A stretch of DNA of 64,000 bases, from assembly GCA_040830725.1 (NCBI GenBank), contig JBFOMG010000044.1, positions 15,554 through 79,553 on the forward strand. Reading direction: 5' to 3'. The notes beneath the pieces were generated by a model, which was not told where the DNA came from, searched no databases, and saw only the letters and a program-made list of their open reading frames with translations. This document shows positions 53,754 through 61,926 of this stretch, piece by piece. Positions within the stretch are counted from its first letter, which is position 1. Each line of letters begins with the position of its first letter. The DNA comes from JAWKWH01 sp040830725. GTDB taxonomy: Bacteria > Pseudomonadota > Alphaproteobacteria > Rhizobiales > Rhizobiaceae. A program made the translations under genes and the position numbers.

Positions 53754-54854
53754 CTAGTTCGACAGTTCCGCTGCCCAATCACGAACCGGGGTCATACCGG
53801 CTGCCTTGAGTTTGTCCATATAGGAAACCAGCATCTTCGAACCCGGCGCGCCGGAATCATCGAGCTTTGCCGCCCAGTCAAGGGCGATATTCGGCATGGA
53901 TTTTGCCCAGGCTTCGCGTGCTTCGGCAGGCAGCTCCACAACGGTTCCGCCACCATCCTTGTAGGCTTGCAGGGAAGCTGCCGCGCGGTCCATGGCGACT
54001 GCAGCGACATGATCGCGATATTCAACGGCAACCTGTTGGAGGACTGATTTCACCTCATCCGGCAATTTCGCCCACACATCCTTGTTGACCGTCACCGTCT
54101 TGGAATTGACCGCGCCGAGATCGGCCTTGAGCATGTAAGGAGCCACCTCGGCGATCTTGAATGTTTTTGCAGCCTCCGGCCACAGCATGGCGGCGTCAAC
54201 AACGCCGGTCTGAATCATGTTGTAGAAATTCGGCAGGCCGCCGCGGACGCCGGCCGCGCCTTCGATGCCTTCAAGATAGCGCAGATTGTAGCCAGCTCCT
54301 GCGACTTTCTTGCCTTCCAGATCCGCCAGCGAATTGATCGGTGTCTTGGAAAACATCTGGTAGGTATCCAGCACCACGCCTGTTGCCAGATAAACCTGGT
54401 TTTCCGCATCAAGTTCGGCGGCCATTTGCGGGAATTCCTTGGCGATTTCATCCACCGCCTTGGCAACAACCCGCGCGTCAGGAGCGACAAACGGGGTCAC
54501 AGCCGAAATGCCCTGGCTCGGCAGTTTGGAGTTGTGGAAAATGGTTGTGACGATACCGATATCGCCAAGGCCAAGTTTAATTCCTTCCAGAACGCCGCGT
54601 GGCTTGACGATCTTGCCGCCATAGGCTTCCTGCCATTCGATTTTATAGTTTCCGGACTTCTCCAGCTCTTCATTGACACGCGGAATAAAGAAACCCGAGA
54701 ATTCCTTCACCCACATAGCCCGGTCCGGATAACCGTCAATGGCGATCATCTTGATCGTTTCCATCGCCTGCGCCGGCACGGTCGCTGGCACAAGCCCTAG
54801 TCCAGCGGCAATGGTGGCCGCCATCAGGATACGGCGAGAGATAGTTGTTTTCAT
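53754..54854 (-). CDS. TRAP transporter substrate-binding protein (DctP), second system
   Basis: This 366-residue solute receptor has a signal peptide with twin arginines (TISRRILMAATIAAG, cleavage near AQA). The DctP fold includes INSLADLEGKKVAGAG and GVVDAAMLWPEAAKTF. ATG 54854 follows GAGGAGG. Its operon with a ring-cleavage dioxygenase suggests an aromatic or related organic acid ligand. Confidence 0.9.
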   Translation of the reverse strand: MKTTISRRILMAATIAAGLGLVPATVPAQAMETIKMIAIDGYPDRAMWVKEFSGFFIPRVNEELEKSGNYKIEWQEAYGGKIVKPRGVLEGIKLGLGDIGIVTTIFHNSKLPSQGISAVTPFVAPDARVVAKAVDEIAKEFPQMAAELDAENQVYLATGVVLDTYQMFSKTPINSLADLEGKKVAGAGYNLRYLEGIEGAAGVRGGLPNFYNMIQTGVVDAAMLWPEAAKTFKIAEVAPYMLKADLGAVNSKTVTVNKDVWAKLPDEVKSVLQQVAVEYRDHVAAVAMDRAAASLQAYKDGGGTVVELPAEAREAWAKSMPNIALDWAAKLDDSGAPGSKMLVSYMDKLKAAGMTPVRDWAAELSN

Positions 54855-54898
54855 TTTTACTTCCTCCTCAGGTTCGCGCCTATCGCGCGCAGCGCCGG

Positions 54899-55360
54899 TC
54901 AAGCGGCTTTTGGTTTCCAATGCTCCTCGATTTCGGTTCCCCCCATCCGAAACAGTTTTGACAACGGGCAATATTTCGCCACCTCGGTTGCGAGGCGTTC
55001 CATATCGCTTGCGTCGGCTGTGCCATTCGCTTCCACCGTCAATATGATGCGTTCGAACGGAACGTCGATTTCTTCCGCCAGCGTCACACCGCGCCTGTCA
55101 AAATCGCAGACCGCAGATATGTCCAGCTCCCCGATGTCGATGCCCAGGCTTTCGGCACATTTGTGACCGATCACATTGGTGCAGCCGACCAGTGCAGCAA
55201 GTGCCGTGTCCGTCGGCGTCGGACCCAGATTGGTTCCGCCCCGCGCTTCCGGCTCATCGATTGCAAATTCAAGATCGCGTATCTTGATTTGCGACAGCGA
55301 ATGTGTCGGGCAATGTGCGGCGGCCCTGAGCTTCACCGTGGATTTGGGTCTTATGTCCAA
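54899..55360 (-). CDS. OsmC-family protein
   Basis: This 153-residue OsmC/Ohr-fold protein has the two conserved reactive cysteines, C60 (ALVGCTNVIG) and the one in AKYCPLSK (about 132). It may reduce organic peroxides or act as a hydrolase accessory. It starts at TTG 55360 after GGGAGG, in operon between the RutE-like and TRAP genes. Confidence 0.87.
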   Translation of the reverse strand: MDIRPKSTVKLRAAAHCPTHSLSQIKIRDLEFAIDEPEARGGTNLGPTPTDTALAALVGCTNVIGHKCAESLGIDIGELDISAVCDFDRRGVTLAEEIDVPFERIILTVEANGTADASDMERLATEVAKYCPLSKLFRMGGTEIEEHWKPKAA

Positions 55361-55381
55361 GGTCCGGCCTCCCTGCCCGGC

Positions 55382-56053
55382 TTATGCAAAGGAACAAACA
55401 TCATCAAAATCGAACCGCGGCAGGCGTTGAAACAGCGCACTTTCATCCGCGTATCCGATGTTGCAGAGAAAATTCGATTTCAGGGTCGTGCCGGCAAAGA
55501 ACTCTTCATCGACAATTTCATTGGAGAAACCCGACATGGCGCCAACATCAAGGCCGATCGCACGTGCGGCGATCATGAAGTAGGCACCTTGAAGTGTTGA
55601 ATTCCGAAACGCGGTCTCTTCCGCATAGTCCGGTTTGCCGGAGAAATGTCCGCGCCGGTCTTCATGCGGAAACAGCTTCGGCAATTCCCGCCAGAATTCC
55701 TTGTCATAAGCGATGATAGCGGTGACCGGAGCACCCATCATCTTGGCAACATTTGCCGGTTTCAATGACTTCGCCAGACGGTCTTTGCCTTCCTGGGAAC
55801 GGACAAATACGAACCGTGCCGGACAGCCGTTCATGCTGGTCGAGCCCATTTTGACGATGTCGAATATCCGGTGCACCTGTTCGTCGGTCACCGGTTTGTC
55901 GGTCCAGGCGTAATGAGAGCGCGCACCTGTGATGATCAGGTCGATGGCGTCTTCGTCAAGGGATGAAATCCGGGCGCGCAGCGCTCGTACATCTTTTTGC
56001 GCCTGCTCCCTCAGTTCGGCCAACAATTGCGCATCAGGCGTATGTACGTTCAT
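55382..56053 (-). CDS. RutE/malonic semialdehyde reductase-like flavoprotein
   Basis: This 223-residue nitroreductase-fold enzyme shows the RutE pattern: ARSHYAWTDKPVTDEQVHRIF, SMNGCPARFVFVRS, APVTAIIAYDKEFW and LPKLFPHEDRRGHF. ETAFRNSTLQGAYFMIAARAIGLD and DEEFFAGTTLKSNFLCNIGY complete it. RutE reduces malonic semialdehyde to 3-hydroxypropionate. ATG 56053 is taken; an ATG 21 nt upstream is possible. It is the first gene of the six-gene operon reading to the dioxygenase, with site D upstream. Confidence 0.86.
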   Translation of the reverse strand: MNVHTPDAQLLAELREQAQKDVRALRARISSLDEDAIDLIITGARSHYAWTDKPVTDEQVHRIFDIVKMGSTSMNGCPARFVFVRSQEGKDRLAKSLKPANVAKMMGAPVTAIIAYDKEFWRELPKLFPHEDRRGHFSGKPDYAEETAFRNSTLQGAYFMIAARAIGLDVGAMSGFSNEIVDEEFFAGTTLKSNFLCNIGYADESALFQRLPRFDFDDVCSFA

Positions 56054-56250
56054 TTCCGGTCCCAGTTTCTGCATGCCTTTTCGTCGATCGCGCCGAAAAA
56101 CATACCTGCATGCTCGCACAATTGCGCGTGACTTCGAAAGCCTTTCCAATCGTTGCCACGCTCAAAGCAGCTGTTTTGCCGTTCAAATCGGACATCCGAC
56201 CAATATTCGACAATAAGAAAATACCCATATTTATGCCCATCAGTCAATTA

Positions 56251-56267
56251 ATATCGATTTTTTTCGT
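56251..56267. promoter_or_regulatory. Catabolic-regulon palindrome, site D
   Basis: ATATCGATTTTTTTCGT matches sites A and B in the core and the TTCG half, with A-rich flank. It lies in the divergent region between the RutE-like operon and the YciI gene. Confidence 0.5.
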
Positions 56268-56324
56268 GCAAAATTTCAACCGGGCGGATAGTGTGAAGGG
56301 TCAAGCATAGTCTGGAGCACAACC

Positions 56325-56711
56325 ATGCCATCCTGGTCAGAGTACAAAACCGTTGCACACGAGCGTGGCGCACTTGCCATGGAAATGTTTGTCGTCGAAT
56401 CAAAACCGGCCGCGACGCCTGAGAAAATGCAGGACATCCTCCCGCGTCACTTGGCCTATCAAATGGAGATGGAAGCTGCCGGAAAGCTGTTCCTGGCCGG
56501 TCCGCTCTCGGATCCAAGCGGCAATGAGATGAGTGGCGGTGGAATGATTATCTATCGTGCATCGTCAATCGAGGAGGCGCGCCAACTGGCTGAAGCCGAT
56601 CCGATGCACAGCGAGGGTGGCCGGACATTTAAAGTCAGGGCCTGGCTGGTCAATGAAGGTTCGCTGCAGATCGGTCTCAGCCTGTCGAATCAGAGTCTCA
56701 CCATTGGCTGA
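56325..56711 (+). CDS. YciI-like protein
   Basis: This 128-residue dimeric alpha/beta-barrel protein has the YciI core ILPRHLAYQMEMEAAGKLFLAGPLSD, carrying the conserved His and Asp, followed by GMIIYRASSIEEARQLAEADP. One characterised family member, TftG, removes chloride from chlorohydroxyquinol ahead of hydroxyquinol dioxygenase. Being divergent from a hydroxyquinol-type dioxygenase operon, a similar isomerase or dehydrochlorinase role is possible but unproven. GGAG precedes ATG 56325. Confidence 0.82.
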   Translation: MPSWSEYKTVAHERGALAMEMFVVESKPAATPEKMQDILPRHLAYQMEMEAAGKLFLAGPLSDPSGNEMSGGGMIIYRASSIEEARQLAEADPMHSEGGRTFKVRAWLVNEGSLQIGLSLSNQSLTIG

Positions 56712-56782
56712 CAACGCCTTTGCCGCTCGGATTGATCGAAGCATTTTTCGCTGTTTCGTCGACGCCGGGCAAAAAATGCCCT
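56712..56782 (+). repeat. Dispersed palindromic repeat, copy 1
   Basis: It begins CAACGCCTT and contains arms GCATTTTT (56741-56748) and AAAAATGC (56772-56779). It fills the convergent gap between the YciI and acyl-CoA dehydrogenase genes and is related to 60510-60581 on the other strand. Confidence 0.6.
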
Positions 56783-57941
56783 AGAACGAGCGCGGTAGTC
56801 CAAGCACGTGTTCTGCGACGTAGGACAGGATCAAATTGGTCGAAATCGGGGCTACCTGATAAAGCCGGGTTTCGCGAAACTTGCGTTCCACATCATAGTC
56901 GGCTGCAAATCCGAAGCCGCCATGAAACTGGAGACAGGCATTGGCGGCTTCCCATGACGCGTCCGCGGCAAGCAGTTTGGCCATGTTTGCCTGCGCGCCG
57001 CACTCCTCCCGGCGATCGAACCGCTGGCAGGCTTCGAATCGCATCAGGTTAGCAGCTTCGGTATTGATGAATGCCCTGGCAATCGGAAATTGCACCCCCT
57101 GGTTCTGACCTATCGGACGGTCAAAGACGACGCGTTCACCGGCATATTCCGAGACTTTGTTGATGAACCAATAGGCGTCACCGATACATTCCGCGGCGAT
57201 GAGCGTGCGCTCCGCATTCAGCCCGTCGAGAATGTAGCGAAAGCCCCTGCCCTCCTCGCCGATCAAACTTTCTGCCGGAATTTCCAGATCGTCGAAAAAC
57301 AACTCATTTGTTTCGTGATTGACCATGTTTCGTATCGGTTTGACGGTCAGTCCGCTGCCGACGGCCTCCCGCAGATCAACCAGGAAAATCGACATGCCTT
57401 CCGACTTGCGTTTGACGTCGGCAAGCGGCGTTGTGCGCGCCAGCAGGATCATCAGGTCAGAGTGCTGAATGCGGCTGATCCAGACTTTTTGCCCGTTAAT
57501 AATGTACTTGTCGCCGCGCCTGACCGCAGTTGTTTTCATCTTGGTCGTATCGGTGCCGGTTGTCGGCTCGGTTACGCCCATCGACTGAAGGCGAAGCTCT
57601 CCGGTAGCAATCTTCGGCAGGTAATACGCCTTTTGCTCATCCGATCCGTGCCGGAGCAATGTGCCCATATTGTACATCTGGCCGTGACAATGCCCGGCAT
57701 TGCCGCCGCTGCGGTTGATTTCCTCCATGATCACCGAGGCCTCGGTCAACCCGAGGTCGGAACCGCCATATTCTTCCGGGATCATGGCGGCAAGCCAGCC
57801 GGCCTCAGTCAGCGCATCGATGAATTCTTCAGGATAGGTGGCATTGGTCCCATGTTCGCGATGATACTCTGGCGGAAATTGCGAACACAGATCGCGCAAC
57901 GCTTCACGCAAATCCATATGATTGTCGGAGAGAGAGTCCAT
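56781..57941 (-). CDS. Acyl-CoA dehydrogenase
   Basis: This 386-residue FAD enzyme oxidises an acyl-CoA at the alpha-beta bond. Family features are MGVTEPTTGTDTTKMKTTA (flavin and substrate contact), YIINGQKVWIS, GRGFRYILDGLNAERTLIAAE and the C-terminal QFHGGFGFAADYDVERKFRE. It starts 3 bp after the CoA-transferase gene stop, so the two act together: one loads CoA, the other desaturates. The acid substrate is not known. Confidence 0.92.
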   Translation of the reverse strand: MDSLSDNHMDLREALRDLCSQFPPEYHREHGTNATYPEEFIDALTEAGWLAAMIPEEYGGSDLGLTEASVIMEEINRSGGNAGHCHGQMYNMGTLLRHGSDEQKAYYLPKIATGELRLQSMGVTEPTTGTDTTKMKTTAVRRGDKYIINGQKVWISRIQHSDLMILLARTTPLADVKRKSEGMSIFLVDLREAVGSGLTVKPIRNMVNHETNELFFDDLEIPAESLIGEEGRGFRYILDGLNAERTLIAAECIGDAYWFINKVSEYAGERVVFDRPIGQNQGVQFPIARAFINTEAANLMRFEACQRFDRREECGAQANMAKLLAADASWEAANACLQFHGGFGFAADYDVERKFRETRLYQVAPISTNLILSYVAEHVLGLPRSF

Positions 57942-57944
57942 TGA

Positions 57945-59129
57945 TCATTCCGATTTGGTCAGTGTTGCTATCTCGTCTGCATCAAGACCCAACTCGGCCA
58001 GAATGTCACCTGTGTGTTCGCCAAGCGCCGGAATGGCCGACACGTTCGGCTGCCAGTTTTGGCCTGCAATCGGCATCAGCGCCGGAAGCTTGCCAACCGG
58101 ACTATCCACTTCAACCCAGCGGTTGCGCGCGGCGAGTTGCGGATGCCGCCAAAGCCCTTCCATCGCGTTGATGCTCGCCGTCGCAATTCCTGCCTTGTCT
58201 AGGCGAGCCATGGCTTCTGCGGTCGTTATCGACGACAACAGATGTTTGATTGCCTCGTCGACTTCCTGGCGATGGGCGGCCCGGCCGGCATTCTCTCTCA
58301 ATCGCTCATCGTCTGCCAGCGCTTCATCACAAAGCACCGTGCGGCAAAATGATTGCCACTCGCGCTGGTTTTGGATGCCGAACAGAATGGAGCCATCGGC
58401 GGTTTCATACGGACCGTAAGGAAAGATCGTCGCATGACCGGCGCCAGAGCGCGGCGGCGGGTCCGCTTCGTCAAGGGCGAAATACATGGGAAATCCCATC
58501 CATTCTGCCATTGCCTCGAGCATCGAGACTTTGATGTGGTCGCCAAATCCGGTCCGGCCGCGATTGATGATCGCGGCGAGAATTGAATTACAGGCTGAGA
58601 CGCCGGCGCTGATGTCGGCGATGGAGATGCCGCTTTTGACCATCTCATCTGGCGTTCCCGTCACCGACAGGAACCCGGCTTCAGCCTGAATCAGCAAATC
58701 GTAGGCCTTGCGGCCGTCGTTCGGCCCGCCTTCGCCATAGCCTGAGATGCTACAACTTATCAGCTGCGGATTTTCCTCGCGCAGTCCGGCATGGCCGAGC
58801 GTCAGACGGTCAGCTGCACCAGGAGCCAGATTCTGGACGAACACATCGGCCTTGGCGATCAGTTTTTTCAGCGCCGCAATCGCGCCGGGCGCCCGCAGAT
58901 CCAACGCCAGGCTTTCCTTCGACCGGTTGGTCCAGACAAAATGGCTCGACATGCCGCGAGCCCGCTTGTCGTAGTTGCGAGCGAAGTCACCGCCCTCGGG
59001 CCGCTCGACCTTGATGACGCGCGCGCCAAGGTCGGCAAGCATGCGCGTGCAGTAAGGCGCCGCAATCGCCTGTTCAATGCTGACAACAAGGATTCCATCC
59101 AGCGGTCTTTTGGCGGGGTTAGAATCCAT
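57945..59129 (-). CDS. CaiB/BaiF-family (class III) CoA-transferase
   Basis: This 394-residue formyl-CoA-transferase-type enzyme has LVVSIEQAIAAPYCTRMLADLGARVIKVERP, WTNRSKESLALDLR, an SGYGEGGP loop and GFGDHIKVSMLEAMAEW. It probably transfers CoA to a carboxylic acid for the downstream acyl-CoA dehydrogenase. No ATATCGATAT site is seen upstream. Confidence 0.92.
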   Translation of the reverse strand: MDSNPAKRPLDGILVVSIEQAIAAPYCTRMLADLGARVIKVERPEGGDFARNYDKRARGMSSHFVWTNRSKESLALDLRAPGAIAALKKLIAKADVFVQNLAPGAADRLTLGHAGLREENPQLISCSISGYGEGGPNDGRKAYDLLIQAEAGFLSVTGTPDEMVKSGISIADISAGVSACNSILAAIINRGRTGFGDHIKVSMLEAMAEWMGFPMYFALDEADPPPRSGAGHATIFPYGPYETADGSILFGIQNQREWQSFCRTVLCDEALADDERLRENAGRAAHRQEVDEAIKHLLSSITTAEAMARLDKAGIATASINAMEGLWRHPQLAARNRWVEVDSPVGKLPALMPIAGQNWQPNVSAIPALGEHTGDILAELGLDADEIATLTKSE

Positions 59130-59230
59130 TCATTTCATCCATCTTGCGCGACGCTTGGGCAGAAAAGAGAAAAACAATTCAATATCTTGCGACCTGCCTG
59201 TCAACTTTTGAATCAACAAATTGCCCAAGT

Positions 59231-60262
59231 TCAGATCGCTATCCGCTTCCCACTTGAACCGGCTTGCCTCACTGCGAGCGTGACTTTCAACGTCTCGGCA
59301 GCATCGGCAGCGGTGATTTTCGGGTCGGCCTTTCCGGCGATGACATCACAAAAATGATCAATCTGCCGGATGAACGCATCGCCGAGATCCAACGGAAACG
59401 ATTGGGCTTGTTTCGGGCTGTACCAACTGTTTTCGCTGTCGGTGGATGTCCAGAGCGTCAAGTTCGGAAAATCCAATGCACCTTCTGTGCCCACAAACCG
59501 AATGCAGTTTTCGCCCGAGCGAGGATAAAACGGATTTTCACCGGTGGAAAACTCCCATGCCCACGGACTATCAGCTTGATCCGTAAGCACAAATGCGCCG
59601 AGCACGCCGTTGGTGAACCGCAGCAGGTAAGCGACGGCATCTTCCTTTTCATATCCCTGCACGTCATTGCCAAACTCGGCCTGGACTGAAGCAACTGATC
59701 CGAGGATGTAACGCAGATAGTCGATCTCGTGCACGAGATTGGTCATCACCGGACCGGCCTTCCAGCGCCGCCGCCATTCGGGTCCGTAGTAGTCATCGTG
59801 TTTGCGCACACACCACTGACCGGAGACCGCGACCGGTTTTCCGATCGCGCCCTGTTGCAGAAGTTCCCGCGCCTTTTCGACCTGCGGATAGTAGCGGCGG
59901 TGGTGGCCGACGAGAACATGGAGGCCCTTTTCTTCAGCGGCCAGTGCAATCTGCGTTGCTTCATCCAGCGTGGCCGCGATCGGCTTTTCGACCAGCAGAT
60001 GACAGCCATAGCGCGATGCTTCCAGGCAAGGATCAATGTGCTGCTCGGTCGGAGTGGCGACGATGACGCCGGCCGGATCAGCCGCACTCAGCATTTCGCC
60101 GGTAGCGGTATAGTAAGGAACGCCACAACTCTCGGCGAATTCACCTGCTTGAGGATTGGGATCAGCGATCGCGACCAGTTCGGCGGCACCGGTATCGGCG
60201 ATCGCCTTCACGTGCCGCTTTCCGATTGTGCCCGCGCCGATCAACGCCAAACGCTCAGGCAT
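59231..60262 (-). CDS. Gfo/Idh/MocA-family oxidoreductase
   Basis: This 343-residue NAD(P)-dependent dehydrogenase has a Rossmann start LALIGAGTIGKRHVKAI, the conserved EKPIA motif (LLVEKPIAATLDEA) and a C-terminal alpha/beta domain with NLVHEIDYLRYILG, giving the lysine and histidine usual in inositol/sugar dehydrogenases. The substrate is unknown. It is upstream of the CoA-transferase gene, with 101 bp between them. Confidence 0.9.
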   Translation of the reverse strand: MPERLALIGAGTIGKRHVKAIADTGAAELVAIADPNPQAGEFAESCGVPYYTATGEMLSAADPAGVIVATPTEQHIDPCLEASRYGCHLLVEKPIAATLDEATQIALAAEEKGLHVLVGHHRRYYPQVEKARELLQQGAIGKPVAVSGQWCVRKHDDYYGPEWRRRWKAGPVMTNLVHEIDYLRYILGSVASVQAEFGNDVQGYEKEDAVAYLLRFTNGVLGAFVLTDQADSPWAWEFSTGENPFYPRSGENCIRFVGTEGALDFPNLTLWTSTDSENSWYSPKQAQSFPLDLGDAFIRQIDHFCDVIAGKADPKITAADAAETLKVTLAVRQAGSSGKRIAI

Positions 60263-60613
60263 TAATCACCCCTGGAGCGCAAGTGGCGCGGCTAACCCAG
60301 ATGTGTTGACGCAATAATCGGCGGGCCAAAAAACGCATTTGTTCCAAATTGTCTTCTGCAAATCGATAGGTGATGCGACTTCTATCAGGTCCAAGCCCGT
60401 TGATTGCAATATAAAAATGCGACAGGGCACCATCGATTGGAGTCTTTGCCGGAAAAAGCTGTTCCCGGCAGGCGCAATTTCCGCAAGGCGATCCCAATCG
60501 CAGGATGACAGGGCATTTTTCGCTCGGCTGAATCAAAGCAGCGAAAAATGCTTCAACGGTTCCAAACGGATGAAGGCGTTGTTGCGGTTCAAAGAGACCG
60601 CAAAACGCCCCCG
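60263..60613. other. Non-coding stretch with palindromic repeats
   Basis: About 350 bp without a credible gene. It holds the palindromic repeat at 60510-60581 and a smaller inverted repeat (GCCGG / CCGGC) near 60450-60470. No RNA gene was recognised. Confidence 0.6.
60510..60581 (-). repeat. Dispersed palindromic repeat, copy 2
   Basis: Inverted arms GCATTTTTCGCT (60513-60524) and AGCGAAAAATGC (60540-60551) form a 12-bp stem. On the minus strand it starts CAACGCCTT and ends GCCCT like copy 1 at 56712-56782. Confidence 0.65.
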
Positions 60614-61219
60614 CTATGGGCGATTCCGCGAAGTCCATGCCTTCTTGCCAACAACAATCTTCGCGGTCGCCAATACGACAAACAGGCATAAAACTGCCTT
60701 CGAGACGGTCTCCATCGTTCCTTCGATAAGCCAGGCGTGAACCACGCTTCCCACAACAACAATTGCGACAAGTGCCGTATGACCCAACCGCCAATTGCGA
60801 GGCCGAAATGGCAATCGCTTTCGAAGTGCAGCCATCAGTGCGGCTGCGAAAACCGCCCACATCGCAATAACGCCCCAGGCGGAAAACGGGGTCGGCGAAA
60901 CAAACAGTAGAGCGTCAATCACATCTGGCGGGCTTGTGATCCAGAGGCCCGCAACGTGAACGATCACCGCTGCGACCAGCGTACCGCCAATCCAGCGGTG
61001 CGCGCGCTTTGCATGTTGAACTGTCAGTCCCGGGAGAGAACCACCCGCCAACAGTGGCTGCAGTAGCAGCAACGCCATGGCGGCAACACCGGCAAACCCG
61101 CCTGTGATGTAAACGGGATCGCGCCAGGCCAGCAACGGGCTCATGGCTGCTGCGGCAAGTGCCACACCCGGAGCGAGCAAAATGGCGATCCAAATCAGAA
61201 ACGAACGCGTTCGGCTCAT
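60614..61219 (-). CDS. Ferric-reductase-like heme membrane protein
   Basis: This 201-residue protein has about six transmembrane helices and histidines placed as for b-type heme binding (HAKRAHRWIGGTLVAAVIVH and LGHTALVAIVVVGSVVHAW). It resembles the ferric reductase transmembrane domain family (MsrQ/YedZ-like). It lies 21 bp after the secreted intradiol-fold gene, which suggests electron delivery to or from that protein; this is inference. Confidence 0.75.
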   Translation of the reverse strand: MSRTRSFLIWIAILLAPGVALAAAAMSPLLAWRDPVYITGGFAGVAAMALLLLQPLLAGGSLPGLTVQHAKRAHRWIGGTLVAAVIVHVAGLWITSPPDVIDALLFVSPTPFSAWGVIAMWAVFAAALMAALRKRLPFRPRNWRLGHTALVAIVVVGSVVHAWLIEGTMETVSKAVLCLFVVLATAKIVVGKKAWTSRNRP

Positions 61220-61240
61220 GTCATGGCGTGGGTATTAGGG

Positions 61241-61729
61241 TCAGACCGGCTTTAAAACGAAGTGCGCGCTCAGGCTCTTGTCCTTTGAACTCCCCATGAC
61301 CGGGCGAAGAAACACAGTTTCAAATTCTCCGCTGTCATAAGCGAGGTGACCGTGCGGTTGGCCGAATGCGGGAACAATCTGCGGCATCTCAAGGCGGAAT
61401 TCACCATTGGCATCGGTCAGTGTGGCGCCATGGCTGTGCGGGTCGCGTTCATGGCCTTCGGTGGTATGCGCCCAGATCTGGATACGTTGCCCGGCAAGCG
61501 GCAATCCATCGCCGGCGCGGCGAACGGTACCCGACATCCAGAAACCGCCACCGCCGATCCGTTCAACGATCGGGGCGCCCGGCAGATAGTTGTTTGAGCC
61601 ACCCCGCATCGACGGAGTCGGTGCAATATTCCCTGCCCTGGCGGGAACCAGAAGACTGGAATATCCGGCCGCAACCGCGGCGCCACCCAGCGCAAGTATG
61701 GTCCGGCGCGTAGGAAACAGGCTGGTCAT
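61241..61729 (-). CDS. Secreted intradiol-dioxygenase-fold protein, atypical ligands
   Basis: This is a 162-residue exported protein. The twin-arginine signal TRRTILALGGAAVAAGY lies at about 7-23. The rest matches the dioxygenase beta-sandwich (SGTVRRAGDGLPLAGQRIQIW, LTDANGEFRLEMPQ), with an H-x-H pair in FGQPHGHLAY. The two tyrosine ligands of classical intradiol enzymes are not in their usual places. It may bind a metal differently or not act as a dioxygenase. ATG 61729 follows GAGGAG; it is followed by the heme membrane protein gene. Confidence 0.72.
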   Translation of the reverse strand: MTSLFPTRRTILALGGAAVAAGYSSLLVPARAGNIAPTPSMRGGSNNYLPGAPIVERIGGGGFWMSGTVRRAGDGLPLAGQRIQIWAHTTEGHERDPHSHGATLTDANGEFRLEMPQIVPAFGQPHGHLAYDSGEFETVFLRPVMGSSKDKSLSAHFVLKPV

Positions 61730-61926
61730 TGAATATCTCCTCTCTGTCGTATGTATTGCCACCGCCGCCGCAATCAAGGTCGAGACACGCTTGAAAATAT
61801 AGCGCATCTGCGATCAATTTCGATGTCACAAAACAGCGATTGCGAATTCGGAACAAATAGCATGGTCAAAGTCACGCGGCAGGATCACTCGACGTTTGCC
61901 TTGCAATGCGTGAGGGGTGTTCGGTG

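Noticed and set aside
59130..59230. TTGACA near 59207 (minus strand) upstream of the CoA-transferase gene looked like a -35 box with a partial ATATTGA site.
   Set aside because: No -10 box at 16-18 bp and only a poor match to the palindrome, so neither a promoter nor a regulon site is claimed.
60255..60860. An open frame across the non-coding stretch and the heme-protein gene.
   Set aside because: It runs through the palindromic repeat and out of frame with the clear membrane-protein gene; composition is not protein-like.
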